Source: Mesorhizobium sp. ZC-5 (lineage in GTDB: Bacteria; Pseudomonadota; Alphaproteobacteria; Rhizobiales; Rhizobiaceae). Taken from it: a DNA stretch of 64,000 nucleotides. Positions 1 through 9,123 of this stretch are shown here, piece after piece (position 1 is the stretch's first letter; every line of letters starts with the position of its first letter). Location: NCBI RefSeq assembly GCF_025753855.1, contig NZ_JAOWPT010000008.1, forward strand, positions 124,001-188,000. The letters are read 5' to 3'. Under the pieces are notes generated by a model, which saw nothing but the letters and a program-made list of their open reading frames with translations, made no database searches and was not told the DNA's origin. The position numbers and the translations under genes are program-made.

Positions 1-705
1 GACAGGCGAAATTCCGGCTCCATCCATCCATGATTTTGGCGCGTCACCCAGACCAAGCGCGTTGTCCCGGCCGACATTGACCGACGCCGAGAAGGGAACC
101 AGCCCGAACTGCACCGGTTTGTCGATCTGCCTCAGCGCCTCGCCTTCCTTGGCGATGGTGTCGACAAGCTGCTTCGCGGCATCCTTGAGCAGTTCCAGGC
201 GGGTCTTGGTCGAGCCCTTTCCCTTTTCACTCATCGAGCCGGAATTATCGAGCACCAATGCAACTTCCAGGGTATTCTTGAGCCTGACGTCGGTGCAGGC
301 GTCGAAGGAAATCTCTTCCATCGGCTCGCGCAGCAGCACGCGGAAAACAGGCAGAAAATAGGGGTGGTAAACGAGGCTCGAGCATAGCTGCAGAGTGCCG
401 CCGCCAGTGTTGTTTTGCGGAAGAAGAACGGTGAGCGAGGTGTCCGTGGGATTGATTGTCTTCGACAGGTTCGACTCAAAGAAATCTTTCGCGTAGATCT
501 TCAAATCGTCATCCGAGCCGCCGTTGATGAGCTCGCGCGCGGTGGCTATGCCCGCCGCGTCAAGTGCATTGATCATCATCTGGCGCTGGCGCGACATCTC
601 GGAATAGTCGATCGCCAATGTGAGCGCGCCCATGATGGGCACCATCGAGATGGCCGTCAGGATCGCGAAATTGCCGCGCCTGTCTTTCAAAAAACTGCGG
701 ATCAT
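1..705 (-). CDS. TadG-like pilus assembly protein with vWA domain (partial, C-terminus off the left edge)
   Basis: The reverse strand reads open from an ATG at 705 to the window edge (235 codons), so only the N-terminal part is present. Residues about 10-35 form one hydrophobic segment preceded by RRGNFAI, the start typical of TadE/TadG pseudopilin-like proteins that insert in the inner membrane. A von Willebrand A domain begins near residue 147, with the metal-binding DNSGS motif (DxSxS) at residues 153-157. A ribosome site AGGGGTG lies just upstream of the ATG. The family helps assemble Flp/Tad type IVc pili. The rest of a tad locus, if present, lies outside the window. The call rests on motif order; a general vWA-domain membrane protein is the alternative. 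Confidence 0.85.
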   Translation of the reverse strand, partial: MIRSFLKDRRGNFAILTAISMVPIMGALTLAIDYSEMSRQRQMMINALDAAGIATARELINGGSDDDLKIYAKDFFESNLSKTINPTDTSLTVLLPQNNTGGGTLQLCSSLVYHPYFLPVFRVLLREPMEEISFDACTDVRLKNTLEVALVLDNSGSMSEKGKGSTKTRLELLKDAAKQLVDTIAKEGEALRQIDKPVQFGLVPFSASVNVGRDNALGLGDAPKSWMDGAGISPV

Positions 706-973
706 TGTTTCAGCACCCCTGCCAGACCCAGTTTGAATGGCAAAGAATGGCAGAGAATCGTTAAATTCCCGGTTCTGAAATCCTTTCGAAAGATGAGCAG
801 GCGCTTTATCCGAAATTAACCATCCGCAGCTGATGGACGTCTCGCCATCAACCAATTTCTCTGCCCGATGCCGGCGGATGCCGCTGGAATGAAAGCTGGT
901 GACAGGGTGGCTGGCTTCGGCTAATTCCGGGTCGGCTTGGCGACCGCCAGTCGAAATCGATCGAGGAGACGTG

Positions 974-1834
974 ATGACGGGTTCGCTGAAGATGATCAGT
1001 TCGCTTGCAGACCTGTCCGGGCGGTATTCCGCCATCCTCTGCGATGTCTGGGGCGTACTGCACAATGGCGAGAAGCCGTTTCCCGCCGCCGCCTCGGCAC
1101 TGGCGGCGGCCCGCGAGGCCGGCGTTCCGGTCGTCCTGATTACCAATGCGCCGCGCCGCACGGACGACGTGGTGGCGCAGATGAACGTGATCGGCGTTCC
1201 GCCAAGCGCCTATGACCGCGTCGTCACCTCGGGCGACGTGACGCGCGACCTGATCAGCGTCGGACCCCGCAAGGTGCTGCATCTCGGGCCTGAGCGCGAC
1301 ATGAACATCTATGACGGTCTCGGTGTCGAGGCCGTGGAAGAGTTCGAAGCTGACGGCGTGGTCTGCACCGGCTTCTATGACGACGAGACGGAAGTGCCGG
1401 CGGACTATGCGGAATTGCTGCGGCGGCTTAGGGCCCGCAACCTGCCGTTCATCTGCGCCAACCCCGACATCGTCGTGGAACGGGGTGAGCGGCTGATATG
1501 GTGTGCCGGTGCGCTGGCGCGCGACTATGCCCAACTCGGCGGCCGTACGCTGATCGCCGGCAAGCCGCACGCGCCGATATACGAGGCCGCGATGGCCGCG
1601 GTCAGCGACATCGTCGGCCGGGCGGTCGAGCGCTCGGAGGTCGTTGCGATCGGCGACGGCATGATGACCGACGTGAAGGGCGCTGCCGACAACGGTTTCG
1701 ACGTGCTCTACGTGTCGGGCGGCATCCACGCCCGCGACTACGGCGACGTGCTGCAGCCCGATGCCGACCGGCTTGCGGCGTTCCTTGAAAAGCATGGCTA
1801 CCGGCCAGTGGCAACCATACCGAGGTTGCGATAG
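974..1834 (+). CDS. HAD superfamily class IIA hydrolase (NagD-like, TIGR01459 type)
   Basis: This 286-residue protein is a haloacid-dehalogenase-type phosphatase of subclass IIA. Motif I is LCDVWGVLHNG near residues 22-32, with nucleophile Asp24; motif II is ITNAPRR; motif IV is GDGMMTD near the C-terminus. The second Asp of the usual DxD is replaced by Trp, which I recall as typical of this subfamily. The start at 974 is preferred over an upstream in-frame ATG because GAGGAG lies 5 bases before it. Only 7 bases separate its stop from ribF, so the two are probably co-transcribed. The substrate is unknown; a small sugar or nucleotide phosphate is likely for the family. Confidence 0.88.
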   Translation: MTGSLKMISSLADLSGRYSAILCDVWGVLHNGEKPFPAAASALAAAREAGVPVVLITNAPRRTDDVVAQMNVIGVPPSAYDRVVTSGDVTRDLISVGPRKVLHLGPERDMNIYDGLGVEAVEEFEADGVVCTGFYDDETEVPADYAELLRRLRARNLPFICANPDIVVERGERLIWCAGALARDYAQLGGRTLIAGKPHAPIYEAAMAAVSDIVGRAVERSEVVAIGDGMMTDVKGAADNGFDVLYVSGGIHARDYGDVLQPDADRLAAFLEKHGYRPVATIPRLR

Positions 1835-1841
1835 GGCTCGT

Positions 1842-2834
1842 ATGAAGCACGCTTTCGAGCGCATAACCGGAGCGGCTTTCCTGCCGGCACAGCTGCGCGG
1901 CGGCGTCGTTGCGATCGGCAATTTCGATGGCGTTCATCGCGGCCATCAGGCCGTGCTTGAACGGGCGCTGGCAGAGGCGCGGCGCCGCGACGTGCCGGCG
2001 CTGGTACTGAGCTTCGAACCGCATCCGCGTACCGTGTTTCAGCCGGACATTCCGCTCTACGTCATCACGCCGCCGCCGATGAAGGCGCGGCTGATTGCCG
2101 AACTTGGATTTGCAGCGCTCGTGCAGCAGCCGTTCGACCGCGAATTCGCGGGGCAATCGGCGGAAGAGTTCGTCACGCATATCCTGGATGAGGGGCTGGG
2201 CATAAGCCACGCCGTCACCGGTTTCGATTTTCATTTCGGCAAGAACCGGCAGGGCGGCCCGGCCTTCCTGATGGAGGCGGGCGAACGGCATGGCTTCGGC
2301 GTGACGCTTGTCGATGCGTTTCGGGACGAAGGCGCGGAGGTCGTCTCGTCGAGCCGGATACGGATCTTGCTCGAGCAAGGCGAGGTGGCCGAGGCAGCGG
2401 GGCTGCTGGGCTATCGTTACACAGTCGAAGCGGAAGTCGTGCGCGGCAAGCAGCTTGGCCGCGAACTGGGCTTTCCAACGGCCAACATGGCGCTGCCGGA
2501 AAATACCGGGCTGAAGCACGGCATCTACGCGGTGCGGCTGCGCCGGGCCGACGGAACGCTGCATGACGGCGTTGCCAGCTTCGGCCGGCGGCCGACGGTT
2601 GACGACAACGGCGCCCCGCTGCTCGAGACCTTCGTCTTCGACTTCTCCGGCGATCTTTACGGCGAGCGCTGCGCCATATCCTTCTTCGGCTTCCTGCGCG
2701 GCGAGGTGAAATTCGACGGACTCGACGCGTTGATCGTCCAGATGAAGCGCGACGAAACCGAGGCCCGCGCCCTGCTTTCGGGCGCGAGGCCGCTTTCCGA
2801 CCTCGACCGGCGGCTTACCTTCGCCGCCGGCTGA
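1842..2834 (+). CDS. ribF: bifunctional riboflavin kinase / FAD synthetase
   Basis: The 330-residue protein makes FMN from riboflavin and FAD from FMN in the cytoplasm. The N-terminal nucleotidyltransferase domain carries GNFDGVHRGH at residues 26-35, the HxGH-type ATP site. The C-terminal riboflavin kinase domain carries GFPTANM at residues 210-216 and a long C-terminal helix. Length matches bacterial RibF. The ATG at 1842 lies 7 bases after the HAD gene stop and its ribosome site is weak, which fits translational coupling. A hydrolase of the HAD family beside ribF could act on flavin intermediates, but that is only inference. Confidence 0.96.
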   Translation: MKHAFERITGAAFLPAQLRGGVVAIGNFDGVHRGHQAVLERALAEARRRDVPALVLSFEPHPRTVFQPDIPLYVITPPPMKARLIAELGFAALVQQPFDREFAGQSAEEFVTHILDEGLGISHAVTGFDFHFGKNRQGGPAFLMEAGERHGFGVTLVDAFRDEGAEVVSSSRIRILLEQGEVAEAAGLLGYRYTVEAEVVRGKQLGRELGFPTANMALPENTGLKHGIYAVRLRRADGTLHDGVASFGRRPTVDDNGAPLLETFVFDFSGDLYGERCAISFFGFLRGEVKFDGLDALIVQMKRDETEARALLSGARPLSDLDRRLTFAAG

Positions 2835-2841
2835 TCGGGCC

Positions 2842-3405
2842 TCAGCGCTTCAGCGCCAGCCCGAACGCGATGAACGACCAGCCCTGGAAGATCAGGTCGA
2901 TCGCCAGGAACATGCCGAGGATCCACAGGCTGTTGACGGGCCATCCGATGGCGATGATCGCGCCGAGGAGCAGGGTGATCACGCCGCCTGCCACCACCCA
3001 GCCCCAGTTGGCATCGGGCCGCGCCTTGATACCGACCCAGATGCGCAGTACGCCGCCGGCGATCAGCGAGATCGCGAGGACGAAGGTGAGCACGGCCGAG
3101 GCCAGCAGCGGGTTCATCAGGGTGACGATACCGGCGATGGCGTAGACGATGCCGCTGAGCAGCCACCAGAAGAAGCTTCCCCAGGTCTTGACGCCGAAAG
3201 CATGGATAATCTCCGCGACGGCGCCGATCAGCATCAGCCAGCCGACAAAGAAGACTGAAGCGACGGTCGCGATGACCACGTTGTAGAAGGCGATCACGCC
3301 AAGCACCAGAAACGCGATGCCAAGTGCAACGAACCAGCCCCATTTGGAACGGACCTCGGTAATCGATCCGCCAAGGCTTTTCGGCGAGTGCGGTATGTCA
3401 GTCAT
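2842..3405 (-). CDS. HdeD family (DUF308) inner-membrane protein
   Basis: The protein is 187 residues with six hydrophobic segments after a short polar N-terminus, the layout of HdeD/DUF308 proteins. Repeats of the form LGIAFLVLGVIAFYN and LSGIVYAIAGIVTLMNP are typical of the family. E. coli HdeD is linked to acid resistance at high cell density; the role in alphaproteobacteria is not established. A GGAGG ribosome site sits 7 bases upstream of the ATG. The gene ends 7 bases from the ribF stop on the other strand and has its own promoter, so it is not part of the ribF unit. Confidence 0.9.
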   Translation of the reverse strand: MTDIPHSPKSLGGSITEVRSKWGWFVALGIAFLVLGVIAFYNVVIATVASVFFVGWLMLIGAVAEIIHAFGVKTWGSFFWWLLSGIVYAIAGIVTLMNPLLASAVLTFVLAISLIAGGVLRIWVGIKARPDANWGWVVAGGVITLLLGAIIAIGWPVNSLWILGMFLAIDLIFQGWSFIAFGLALKR

Positions 3406-3610
3406 GGTGGCCTCCGTTGGCTCGCCATTCCCTCGATCCGCGAGCTTCCGTAAGGATAACCTTTGAGGTCAAACGCGTCCATTCTTCCGAGCAATGAAAA
3501 ACAGCACGCCGTTGCCGTAACCGCTACGAATTAAATCAATTTTTACCGAGCTGCCGCAACAAGGGTCGACCGCGACCAGCGGTTTGATGCATGCATGTGG
3601 GCGGGTTTTC

Positions 3611-4429
3611 ATGATTTCGTTGAAGCGGATTTCGACCGTTGCCGTTGCGCTTTCGCTCACGGCGACCGCGCAGGCAGCGGCGCAGGACAGCGGCGGGCTG
3701 TTCGGCTGGGTGCGCGGCGACTGGTATCTGACCGTTGGCGCTGCCGGGTTTGTCGCCCCGCGCTTCGATGGCGACGACAGCTACCTCTTCAACGTCTCGC
3801 CGATGATTTCGCTGGGCAAGGCCGGGCCGGAAGCCCGCTTTACCTCGCGCAACGACAACATTTCCCTCTCGCTGTTCGACAATGGCGGGTTTCGTGCGGG
3901 CGTCACCGGCAAGCTGATCTTCGAGCGTGACGGCGATACGGCGGATGACCTCAAGGGCCTCGATCCCGTGCGGTTCGGCGGCGAGGCTGGCGCCTTCGCC
4001 GAAATCTATCCGACCGACTGGCTGCGCGTCCGCGGCGAGCTCCGGCAAGGCATCCGCAGTCATGACGGCATCGTCGGCGATGTCGCGGTCGACGCCTTCA
4101 CCGATGTGACGCCGACCATCCGCCTCTCGGGCGGCCCGCGCATCACCTTCGCGTCGAGCGATTATTTCGACGCCTATTACGGGGTGACGCCGGAGGAATC
4201 GGCTGCCTCCGGCATCAGCACCTATTCGCCGAAGAGCGGAGTGGAATCGGTAGGCATTGGCGGTGCGATCACCTGGAAGGCCACTGAACGCGTCACCACC
4301 AGCGCGTTCGGCGAGTATTCGCGGCTCATGGGACCCGCCGCCGATTCCACCCTGGTCAAGGAGCGCGGCTCGAAGAACCAGTGGCTGTTCGGCGTCTCGG
4401 CGACCTACCGCTTCGATTTCCAGCTCTGA
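3611..4429 (+). CDS. MipA/OmpV family outer membrane protein
   Basis: The product is 272 residues from the ATG at 3611; an in-frame start at 3584 would only add a polar stretch before the signal peptide. Residues 1-22 form a Sec signal peptide ending near AQA. The mature part has alternating aromatic/polar beta strands and ends in YRFDFQL, a C-terminal aromatic signature for outer-membrane barrel insertion. MipA in E. coli scaffolds murein hydrolase MltA with PBP1B; many rhizobial members are only described as OmpV-like porins. The gene is flanked by a strong hairpin at 4531-4571, so it is probably monocistronic. Confidence 0.85.
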   Translation: MISLKRISTVAVALSLTATAQAAAQDSGGLFGWVRGDWYLTVGAAGFVAPRFDGDDSYLFNVSPMISLGKAGPEARFTSRNDNISLSLFDNGGFRAGVTGKLIFERDGDTADDLKGLDPVRFGGEAGAFAEIYPTDWLRVRGELRQGIRSHDGIVGDVAVDAFTDVTPTIRLSGGPRITFASSDYFDAYYGVTPEESAASGISTYSPKSGVESVGIGGAITWKATERVTTSAFGEYSRLMGPAADSTLVKERGSKNQWLFGVSATYRFDFQL

Positions 4430-4530
4430 GGCGGCGCGCATAAACCGCTTTATTCTGTTCTCCTTGTGAGCTAGAAGCGCGGCATGACGCAGCGCGCTCC
4501 ACAATTCGCGACCGCGATACGAATTACCGG

Positions 4531-4571
4531 CCCGGTCTTCCCGGCAGCCTGAGGCTGCCCGAAGATCCGGG
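4531..4571 (+). terminator. long hairpin followed by ATTTT, likely terminator after the mipA-like gene
   Basis: The central stem GGCAGCC/GGCTGCC (4543-4549 with 4553-4559) has a TGA loop. An outer stem, CCCGG plus TCTTC, pairs with GAAGA plus CCGGG with one or two bulges. The stem is followed by ATTTTCC. It lies 100 bases after the mipA-like stop and 90 bases before ileS. Termination of the upstream gene is the simplest reading; attenuation of ileS is possible but no leader peptide is seen. Confidence 0.6.
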
Positions 4572-4662
4572 ATTTTCCGTGCGCGTACCCCTCGCGCTTT
4601 TTCCAATTCATGATAGTTGAACGCCCGGGCTCCCGCCGACGGGCTGTTGATATGGCAAGACG

Positions 4663-7600
4663 ATGACCGATACCGCCGAAAAGATCGATTATTCGAAAAC
4701 CCTCTATTTGCCGCAGACGGAATTTCCGATGCGCGCCGGCCTGCCCGAAAAGGAGCCGCATATCGTGGCCCGCTGGCAGGAAATGGGCATGTACAAGCGC
4801 CTGCGCGAGGATGCCGCCGGGCGGCCGAAATATGTGCTGCATGACGGGCCGCCCTACGCCAACGGCAACATCCATATCGGCCATGCGCTGAACAAGGTGC
4901 TGAAGGACGTCATCACCCGCTCGTTCCAGATGCGCGGCTACGATTCGAATTACGTGCCGGGCTGGGACTGCCACGGCCTGCCGATCGAATGGAAGATCGA
5001 GGAGGAGAACTACCGCTCGAAGGGCAAATCGAAGCCGGATCTTTCCGAGCCGGCGGCGATGATCGAATTCCGCCGCGAATGCCGTGCCTATGCCGAGCAC
5101 TGGATCAAGGTACAGGGCGCCGAGTTCCAGCGACTGGGCGTCGTCGGCGATTTCGACAATCCGTACCTGACCATGGCCTATCACGCGGAATCGCGCATCG
5201 CCGGCGAGCTGCTGAAATTCGCCGCGTCCGGCCAGCTCTATCGCGGCTCGAAGCCGGTGATGTGGAGCGTCGTCGAGCGCACCGCGCTCGCTGAGGCCGA
5301 GATCGAATACCAGGATTACGAGAGCGACACGATCTGGGTGAAGTTTCCGGTCAAAGAGGTGATCCTTGCCGATACCTTGCGACGGCCCGAAGGCCTCGAA
5401 AATCTCGATGGCGTCGAGGCGGGAAGGCGCAAGATGGCGGATCTTGACGCGGCTTGCGTCGTCATCTGGACCACGACGCCCTGGACCATCCCGGGCAACC
5501 GCGCGATCAGCTATTCGCCGCGTATCAGCTACGGCCTCTACGAGGTTACGGCGGCGGCCAACGATTTCGGACCGCAACCCGGTGAAAAGCTCATTTTCGC
5601 CGACGCCTTGGCTGCCGAAGCGTTTGGCAAGGCCAAGCTTGAGTATCGGCGTACCTGGGACATCACCGCAACAGAGCTGTTCGGCATGACTTGCGGGCAT
5701 CCCTTGCGCGGCCTCGGCGGCGGCTACAGCTTCCCTGTCCCACTCGTCGCGGGCGACCACGTCACCGACGATGCCGGCACCGGTTTCGTACACACGGCAC
5801 CGGGCCATGGTCGCGAAGACTTTGACGCCTGGATGGATGCCGCGCCGGAACTGCGCCAGCGCCGCATCGACACAGCGATCCCGTTCACCGTCGACGATGC
5901 GGGCTACTTCACCAAGGATGCGCCGGGCTTCGGCCCCGACCGCGAAGGCGGGCCGGCGCGCGTTATCGACGACAACGGCAAGAAGGGCGACGCCAACAAG
6001 GCAGTCATCGATGCGCTGATCGAGCGTAACATGCTGTTCGCGCGGGGCCGGTTGAAACACCAGTATCCGCATTCCTGGCGGTCGAAAAAGCCGATCATCT
6101 TCCGCAACACGCCGCAATGGTTTGTCCACATGGACAAGGAACTGGGCGACGGCACGACGCTGCGTTCGCGCGCCCTCGCGGCAATCGACGCCACGCGCTT
6201 CGTGCCAGCCGCCGGTCAGACCCGTCTGCGCGCCATGATCGAGGAGCGGCCAGATTGGGTGCTGTCGCGCCAGCGCGCCTGGGGCGTGCCGATCTGCGTC
6301 TTCGCCGATGTCGACGGCAACGTGCTGAAGGACGATGCGGTCAACGCCCGCATCACCGAGGCCTTCGAGAAGGAAGGCGCCGACGCCTGGTTCGCGGAAG
6401 GCGCCAAGGAGCGTTTTCTCGGCAATCATGACCCGGCGAAGTGGACGATGGTCAAGGACATCCTCGACGTCTGGTTCGATTCCGGCTCGACCCACACCTT
6501 CACGCTGGAGGACCGGCCGGACCTGAAATGGCCGGCGGACATCTATCTCGAAGGTTCGGACCAGCATCGCGGCTGGTTTCATTCCTCGCTGCTGGAAAGC
6601 TGCGGCACGCGCGGCCGCGCGCCCTACGACACCGTCGTCACCCATGGCTTCACCATGGATGAGGAAGGCCGCAAGATGTCCAAGTCGCTCGGCAACACGG
6701 TGGTGCCGCAGGACGTCATCAAGCAGTCCGGCGCCGATATCCTGCGCCTGTGGGTGGTGACGACCGATTACTGGGAAGACCAACGGCTTGGCAAGAACGT
6801 GCTGCAGACCAACATCGACGCCTACCGCAAGCTGCGCAACACCATCCGCTGGATGCTGGGCACGCTGGCGCATGACGAAGGCGACGTGGTGCCGCTGAAA
6901 GAAATGCCGGAACTGGAGCAGCTGATGCTGCACCGGCTGGCCGAACTCGATGAGGTGGTGCGCGCCGGTTACGACGCGTTCGAGTTCAAGCGCGTTACCC
7001 GCGCATTGCTCGACTTCATGGTGGTGGAGTTGTCGGCCTTCTACTTCGACATCCGCAAGGATGCGCTTTACTGCGATGCGCCGTCGAGCCTGAAAAGAAA
7101 GGCGTCCGTGCAGGTTGTGCGCCACCTGTTCGACCGGCTGGTGACGTGGCTGGCGCCGATGCTGCCCTTCACCATGGAGGAGGCTTGGCTCGAGCGATAT
7201 CCATCCTCGGAGACGGTCCATCTCGAGCAGTTCCGCGAGACTCCGGCGGACTGGAGGAACGGAACGCTGGCTGAAAAATGGCACATGATCAAACAGGTGC
7301 GCTCACATGTGACGGCGGTCCTCGAAAGAGCACGTGAGCGTAAGCTGATCGGTAGCTCGCTCGAAGCTTCGCCGCATGTGTACCTTCAATCCCGCTACGA
7401 TAGACTCTTCGATGGGCTCGATCCGGCCGAGATATTCATTACTTCTGGAGCAACCGTCGAGTATGGAGTGAAGAATGCGCCGACGCGAAATGACGATCTC
7501 AGAAGTGCTACGATCGATATGACCGGAGCGAGCGAGGGGTCAATTTGGGCCGATTTTGCCAAGGCTTCCGGGACAAAATGCGCGCGCTCCTGGCGGTACA

Positions 7601-7692
7601 CCGGCGATGTCGGCTCCGATCCGGAATTCCCCGATGTTTCGGCGCGCGACGCCGCGGCGCTGCGCGAACTGCGCGCTCTGGGGCGCATCTGA
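4663..7692 (+). CDS. ileS: isoleucyl-tRNA synthetase
   Basis: The 1009-residue class I synthetase charges tRNA-Ile. HIGH is at residues 71-74 and KMSKS at 671-675. Between them lie the connective editing domain and the sequence [13 protein letters not shown]; the anticodon-binding domain follows, ending in a rhizobial-type tail with KCARSW. Length is typical for Hyphomicrobiales IleS. The C-terminal stretch at about 7080-7570 has more AT-rich codons (AGA, CGT, TCT, TCA) than the rest and departs from the remembered family sequence; this is listed under findings. It is preceded by a 230-base gap containing a terminator-like hairpin. Confidence 0.98.
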   Translation: MTDTAEKIDYSKTLYLPQTEFPMRAGLPEKEPHIVARWQEMGMYKRLREDAAGRPKYVLHDGPPYANGNIHIGHALNKVLKDVITRSFQMRGYDSNYVPGWDCHGLPIEWKIEEENYRSKGKSKPDLSEPAAMIEFRRECRAYAEHWIKVQGAEFQRLGVVGDFDNPYLTMAYHAESRIAGELLKFAASGQLYRGSKPVMWSVVERTALAEAEIEYQDYESDTIWVKFPVKEVILADTLRRPEGLENLDGVEAGRRKMADLDAACVVIWTTTPWTIPGNRAISYSPRISYGLYEVTAAANDFGPQPGEKLIFADALAAEAFGKAKLEYRRTWDITATELFGMTCGHPLRGLGGGYSFPVPLVAGDHVTDDAGTGFVHTAPGHGREDFDAWMDAAPELRQRRIDTAIPFTVDDAGYFTKDAPGFGPDREGGPARVIDDNGKKGDANKAVIDALIERNMLFARGRLKHQYPHSWRSKKPIIFRNTPQWFVHMDKELGDGTTLRSRALAAIDATRFVPAAGQTRLRAMIEERPDWVLSRQRAWGVPICVFADVDGNVLKDDAVNARITEAFEKEGADAWFAEGAKERFLGNHDPAKWTMVKDILDVWFDSGSTHTFTLEDRPDLKWPADIYLEGSDQHRGWFHSSLLESCGTRGRAPYDTVVTHGFTMDEEGRKMSKSLGNTVVPQDVIKQSGADILRLWVVTTDYWEDQRLGKNVLQTNIDAYRKLRNTIRWMLGTLAHDEGDVVPLKEMPELEQLMLHRLAELDEVVRAGYDAFEFKRVTRALLDFMVVELSAFYFDIRKDALYCDAPSSLKRKASVQVVRHLFDRLVTWLAPMLPFTMEEAWLERYPSSETVHLEQFRETPADWRNGTLAEKWHMIKQVRSHVTAVLERARERKLIGSSLEASPHVYLQSRYDRLFDGLDPAEIFITSGATVEYGVKNAPTRNDDLRSATIDMTGASEGSIWADFAKASGTKCARSWRYTGDVGSDPEFPDVSARDAAALRELRALGRI

Positions 7693-7718
7693 CCGGCCGG
7701 CAGCGCTTGCCATGGGGA

Positions 7719-7736
7719 CGACCGGTGGGCCGGTCG
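7719..7736 (+). terminator. weak GC hairpin after ileS
   Basis: CGACCGG and CCGGTCG form a perfect 7-bp stem with a TGGG loop, 27 bases after the ileS stop. No T-run follows (TTGCC), so it could be a Rho-aided or processing hairpin rather than an intrinsic terminator. It is one of several GC palindromes in this gap. Confidence 0.3.
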
Positions 7737-7867
7737 TTGCCCTCGCGCAAGGCTTGGGGTACAAGCGCGACGGGGTCCGAACGCCTTGTTGTCGCCGGAT
7801 TTTCAGTGAAAACCGGTTTCTGGATGGGGATCCGGATAGATCCGGATTCGAGTAGAGGCACTTTGCA

Positions 7868-8584
7868 GTGAGATATTTAGGCATGGCAGACAGGAATCGC
7901 GCACAGCTGTGGCTTGGCGCGCCGCTGGTCGCATCGAGCCTGATGCTGGGCGGCTGCATGGGATCGCCGACCTACGGCACCGACAAGACCGCCACCGAGC
8001 AGCTGGCGTCCGATGTCACCGGGATTCTTTCCATCGCTCCAAAACACCGCGATCCGATCGAATACAAGCCGCGCCCCGAACTGGTGAAGCCGGCGCCCGG
8101 CACGGCTGCGGCTGCGGCCTTGCCCGTACCGCAGGAAAGCGTGGCGGCATCCGCCAATCCGTCCTGGCCCGAATCTCCTGAGGCACAGCGTGCCCGCCTG
8201 CGTGCCGACGCGACGGCCAATCAGAACAACCCGAACTACGATTCGCCGATTGTCCAGGATGTTGCCATAAACGCGGCGCCAACTCAGGCGCGCCCGGCAG
8301 GTGCCTCGCCGCGAGGCGACGATTCCGGCGTCAACACGTCGCTGAACAGGCCTGAAAACCGCAACACCCGCGAAGCCTACAAAGCGCGCCTGGCGGAAAA
8401 CCGGCAGGGCAGCGATACCAAGCGCAAATATCTGAGCGAGCCGCCGCTGACCTACCGCGCACCGGCCGCAACCGCTCCGGTCGACGATATCGGCGAGGAC
8501 GAGTTCAAGAAGGAACGCCGCGCCAAGGCAGCCGCCCGCAAGCCGGGCAGCTGGTCATGGCGCCAGCTCATCCCCGGCGGGTGA
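7868..8584 (+). CDS. putative lipoprotein of unknown function
   Basis: The product has 238 residues from a GTG start that has AGAGG 9 bases upstream; the ATG at 7883 is the alternative. A hydrophobic segment ends in the lipobox LMLGGC with Cys30 as the lipidation site, so the protein should be anchored in a membrane facing the periplasm. The remainder is proline-, alanine- and charge-rich with no domain I recognise, and ends in a basic KKERRAKAAARK stretch followed by WSWRQLIPGG. It lies between ileS and tadA and converges on tadA with an 8-base gap. Function is unknown; it looks like a conserved rhizobial hypothetical lipoprotein. Confidence 0.75.
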   Translation: MRYLGMADRNRAQLWLGAPLVASSLMLGGCMGSPTYGTDKTATEQLASDVTGILSIAPKHRDPIEYKPRPELVKPAPGTAAAAALPVPQESVAASANPSWPESPEAQRARLRADATANQNNPNYDSPIVQDVAINAAPTQARPAGASPRGDDSGVNTSLNRPENRNTREAYKARLAENRQGSDTKRKYLSEPPLTYRAPAATAPVDDIGEDEFKKERRAKAAARKPGSWSWRQLIPGG

Positions 8585-8590
8585 TGAAGT

Positions 8591-8611
8591 GGTCAGGTGT
8601 CGCGCCTGACC
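8591..8611. terminator. hairpin between convergent lipoprotein and tadA genes
   Basis: GGTCAGG (8591-8597) and CCTGACC (8605-8611) form a perfect 7-bp stem with a 7-base loop at the junction of two converging genes. There is no good T-run on either side. It overlaps the last codons of tadA, so its role as a terminator is tentative. Confidence 0.3.
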
Positions 8612-9045
8612 TTGAAAAAGTCCTTCAGGATGGTTGCGGCGCTGCTTTCGCCGATGCCGGCGTAAATCTCGGGAACATGATGGCAGGTCGGCGAGGCGAA
8701 GAACCGCACGCCGCTGACCACCGCGCCGCCCTTCTCGTCCGTCGCACCGAAATAGAGCCGCCTGATCCGGGCGAAGGAGATCGCCGCCGCGCACATCGTG
8801 CAGGGTTCGAGCGTGACGTAGAGATCGGCCTCATTGAGGCGCTCTTCCGCCAGGCTTGAAGCGGCTTCACGGATCGCCAGCATCTCGGCATGCGCCGTGG
8901 GGTCGTTGAATTCACGGGTCCGGTTGCCCGTCCGGGCCAGCACGGTTTCACCGCGAACCAGCACCGCGCCGATGGGCACTTCGCCGCGCGCCGCGGCGGC
9001 CTCGGCCTCGGCCAGCGCCATAGCCATGAAATCGGGGCGTTTCAC
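8593..9045 (-). CDS. tadA: tRNA-specific adenosine deaminase
   Basis: The 150-residue zinc deaminase converts A34 to inosine in tRNA-Arg(ACG). The active site HAE is at residues 52-54 (zinc ligand His52, proton shuttle Glu54) and PCTMC at 81-85 gives Cys82 and Cys85. Length and motif spacing match TadA. The region 8591-8611 at its 3' end forms a GGTCAGG/CCTGACC hairpin shared with the end of the convergent lipoprotein gene. The gene diverges from the pseudouridine synthase at 9124, as it does in many rhizobia. Confidence 0.95.
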   Translation of the reverse strand: MKRPDFMAMALAEAEAAAARGEVPIGAVLVRGETVLARTGNRTREFNDPTAHAEMLAIREAASSLAEERLNEADLYVTLEPCTMCAAAISFARIRRLYFGATDEKGGAVVSGVRFFASPTCHHVPEIYAGIGESSAATILKDFFKVRRDT

Positions 9046-9123
9046 GCGTCCGCCATAAGAGACATTTCCCTCGCACCGCGATGGTGTTCCTGTTATCTAC
9101 CCGCGCTGAAAGGCAAAGGCCAC

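Noticed and set aside
4471-7284. A 937-codon open frame antisense to ileS
   Set aside because: It is a shadow of the GC-rich ileS codons; the composition is arginine- and histidine-rich with no domains, and ileS is certain.
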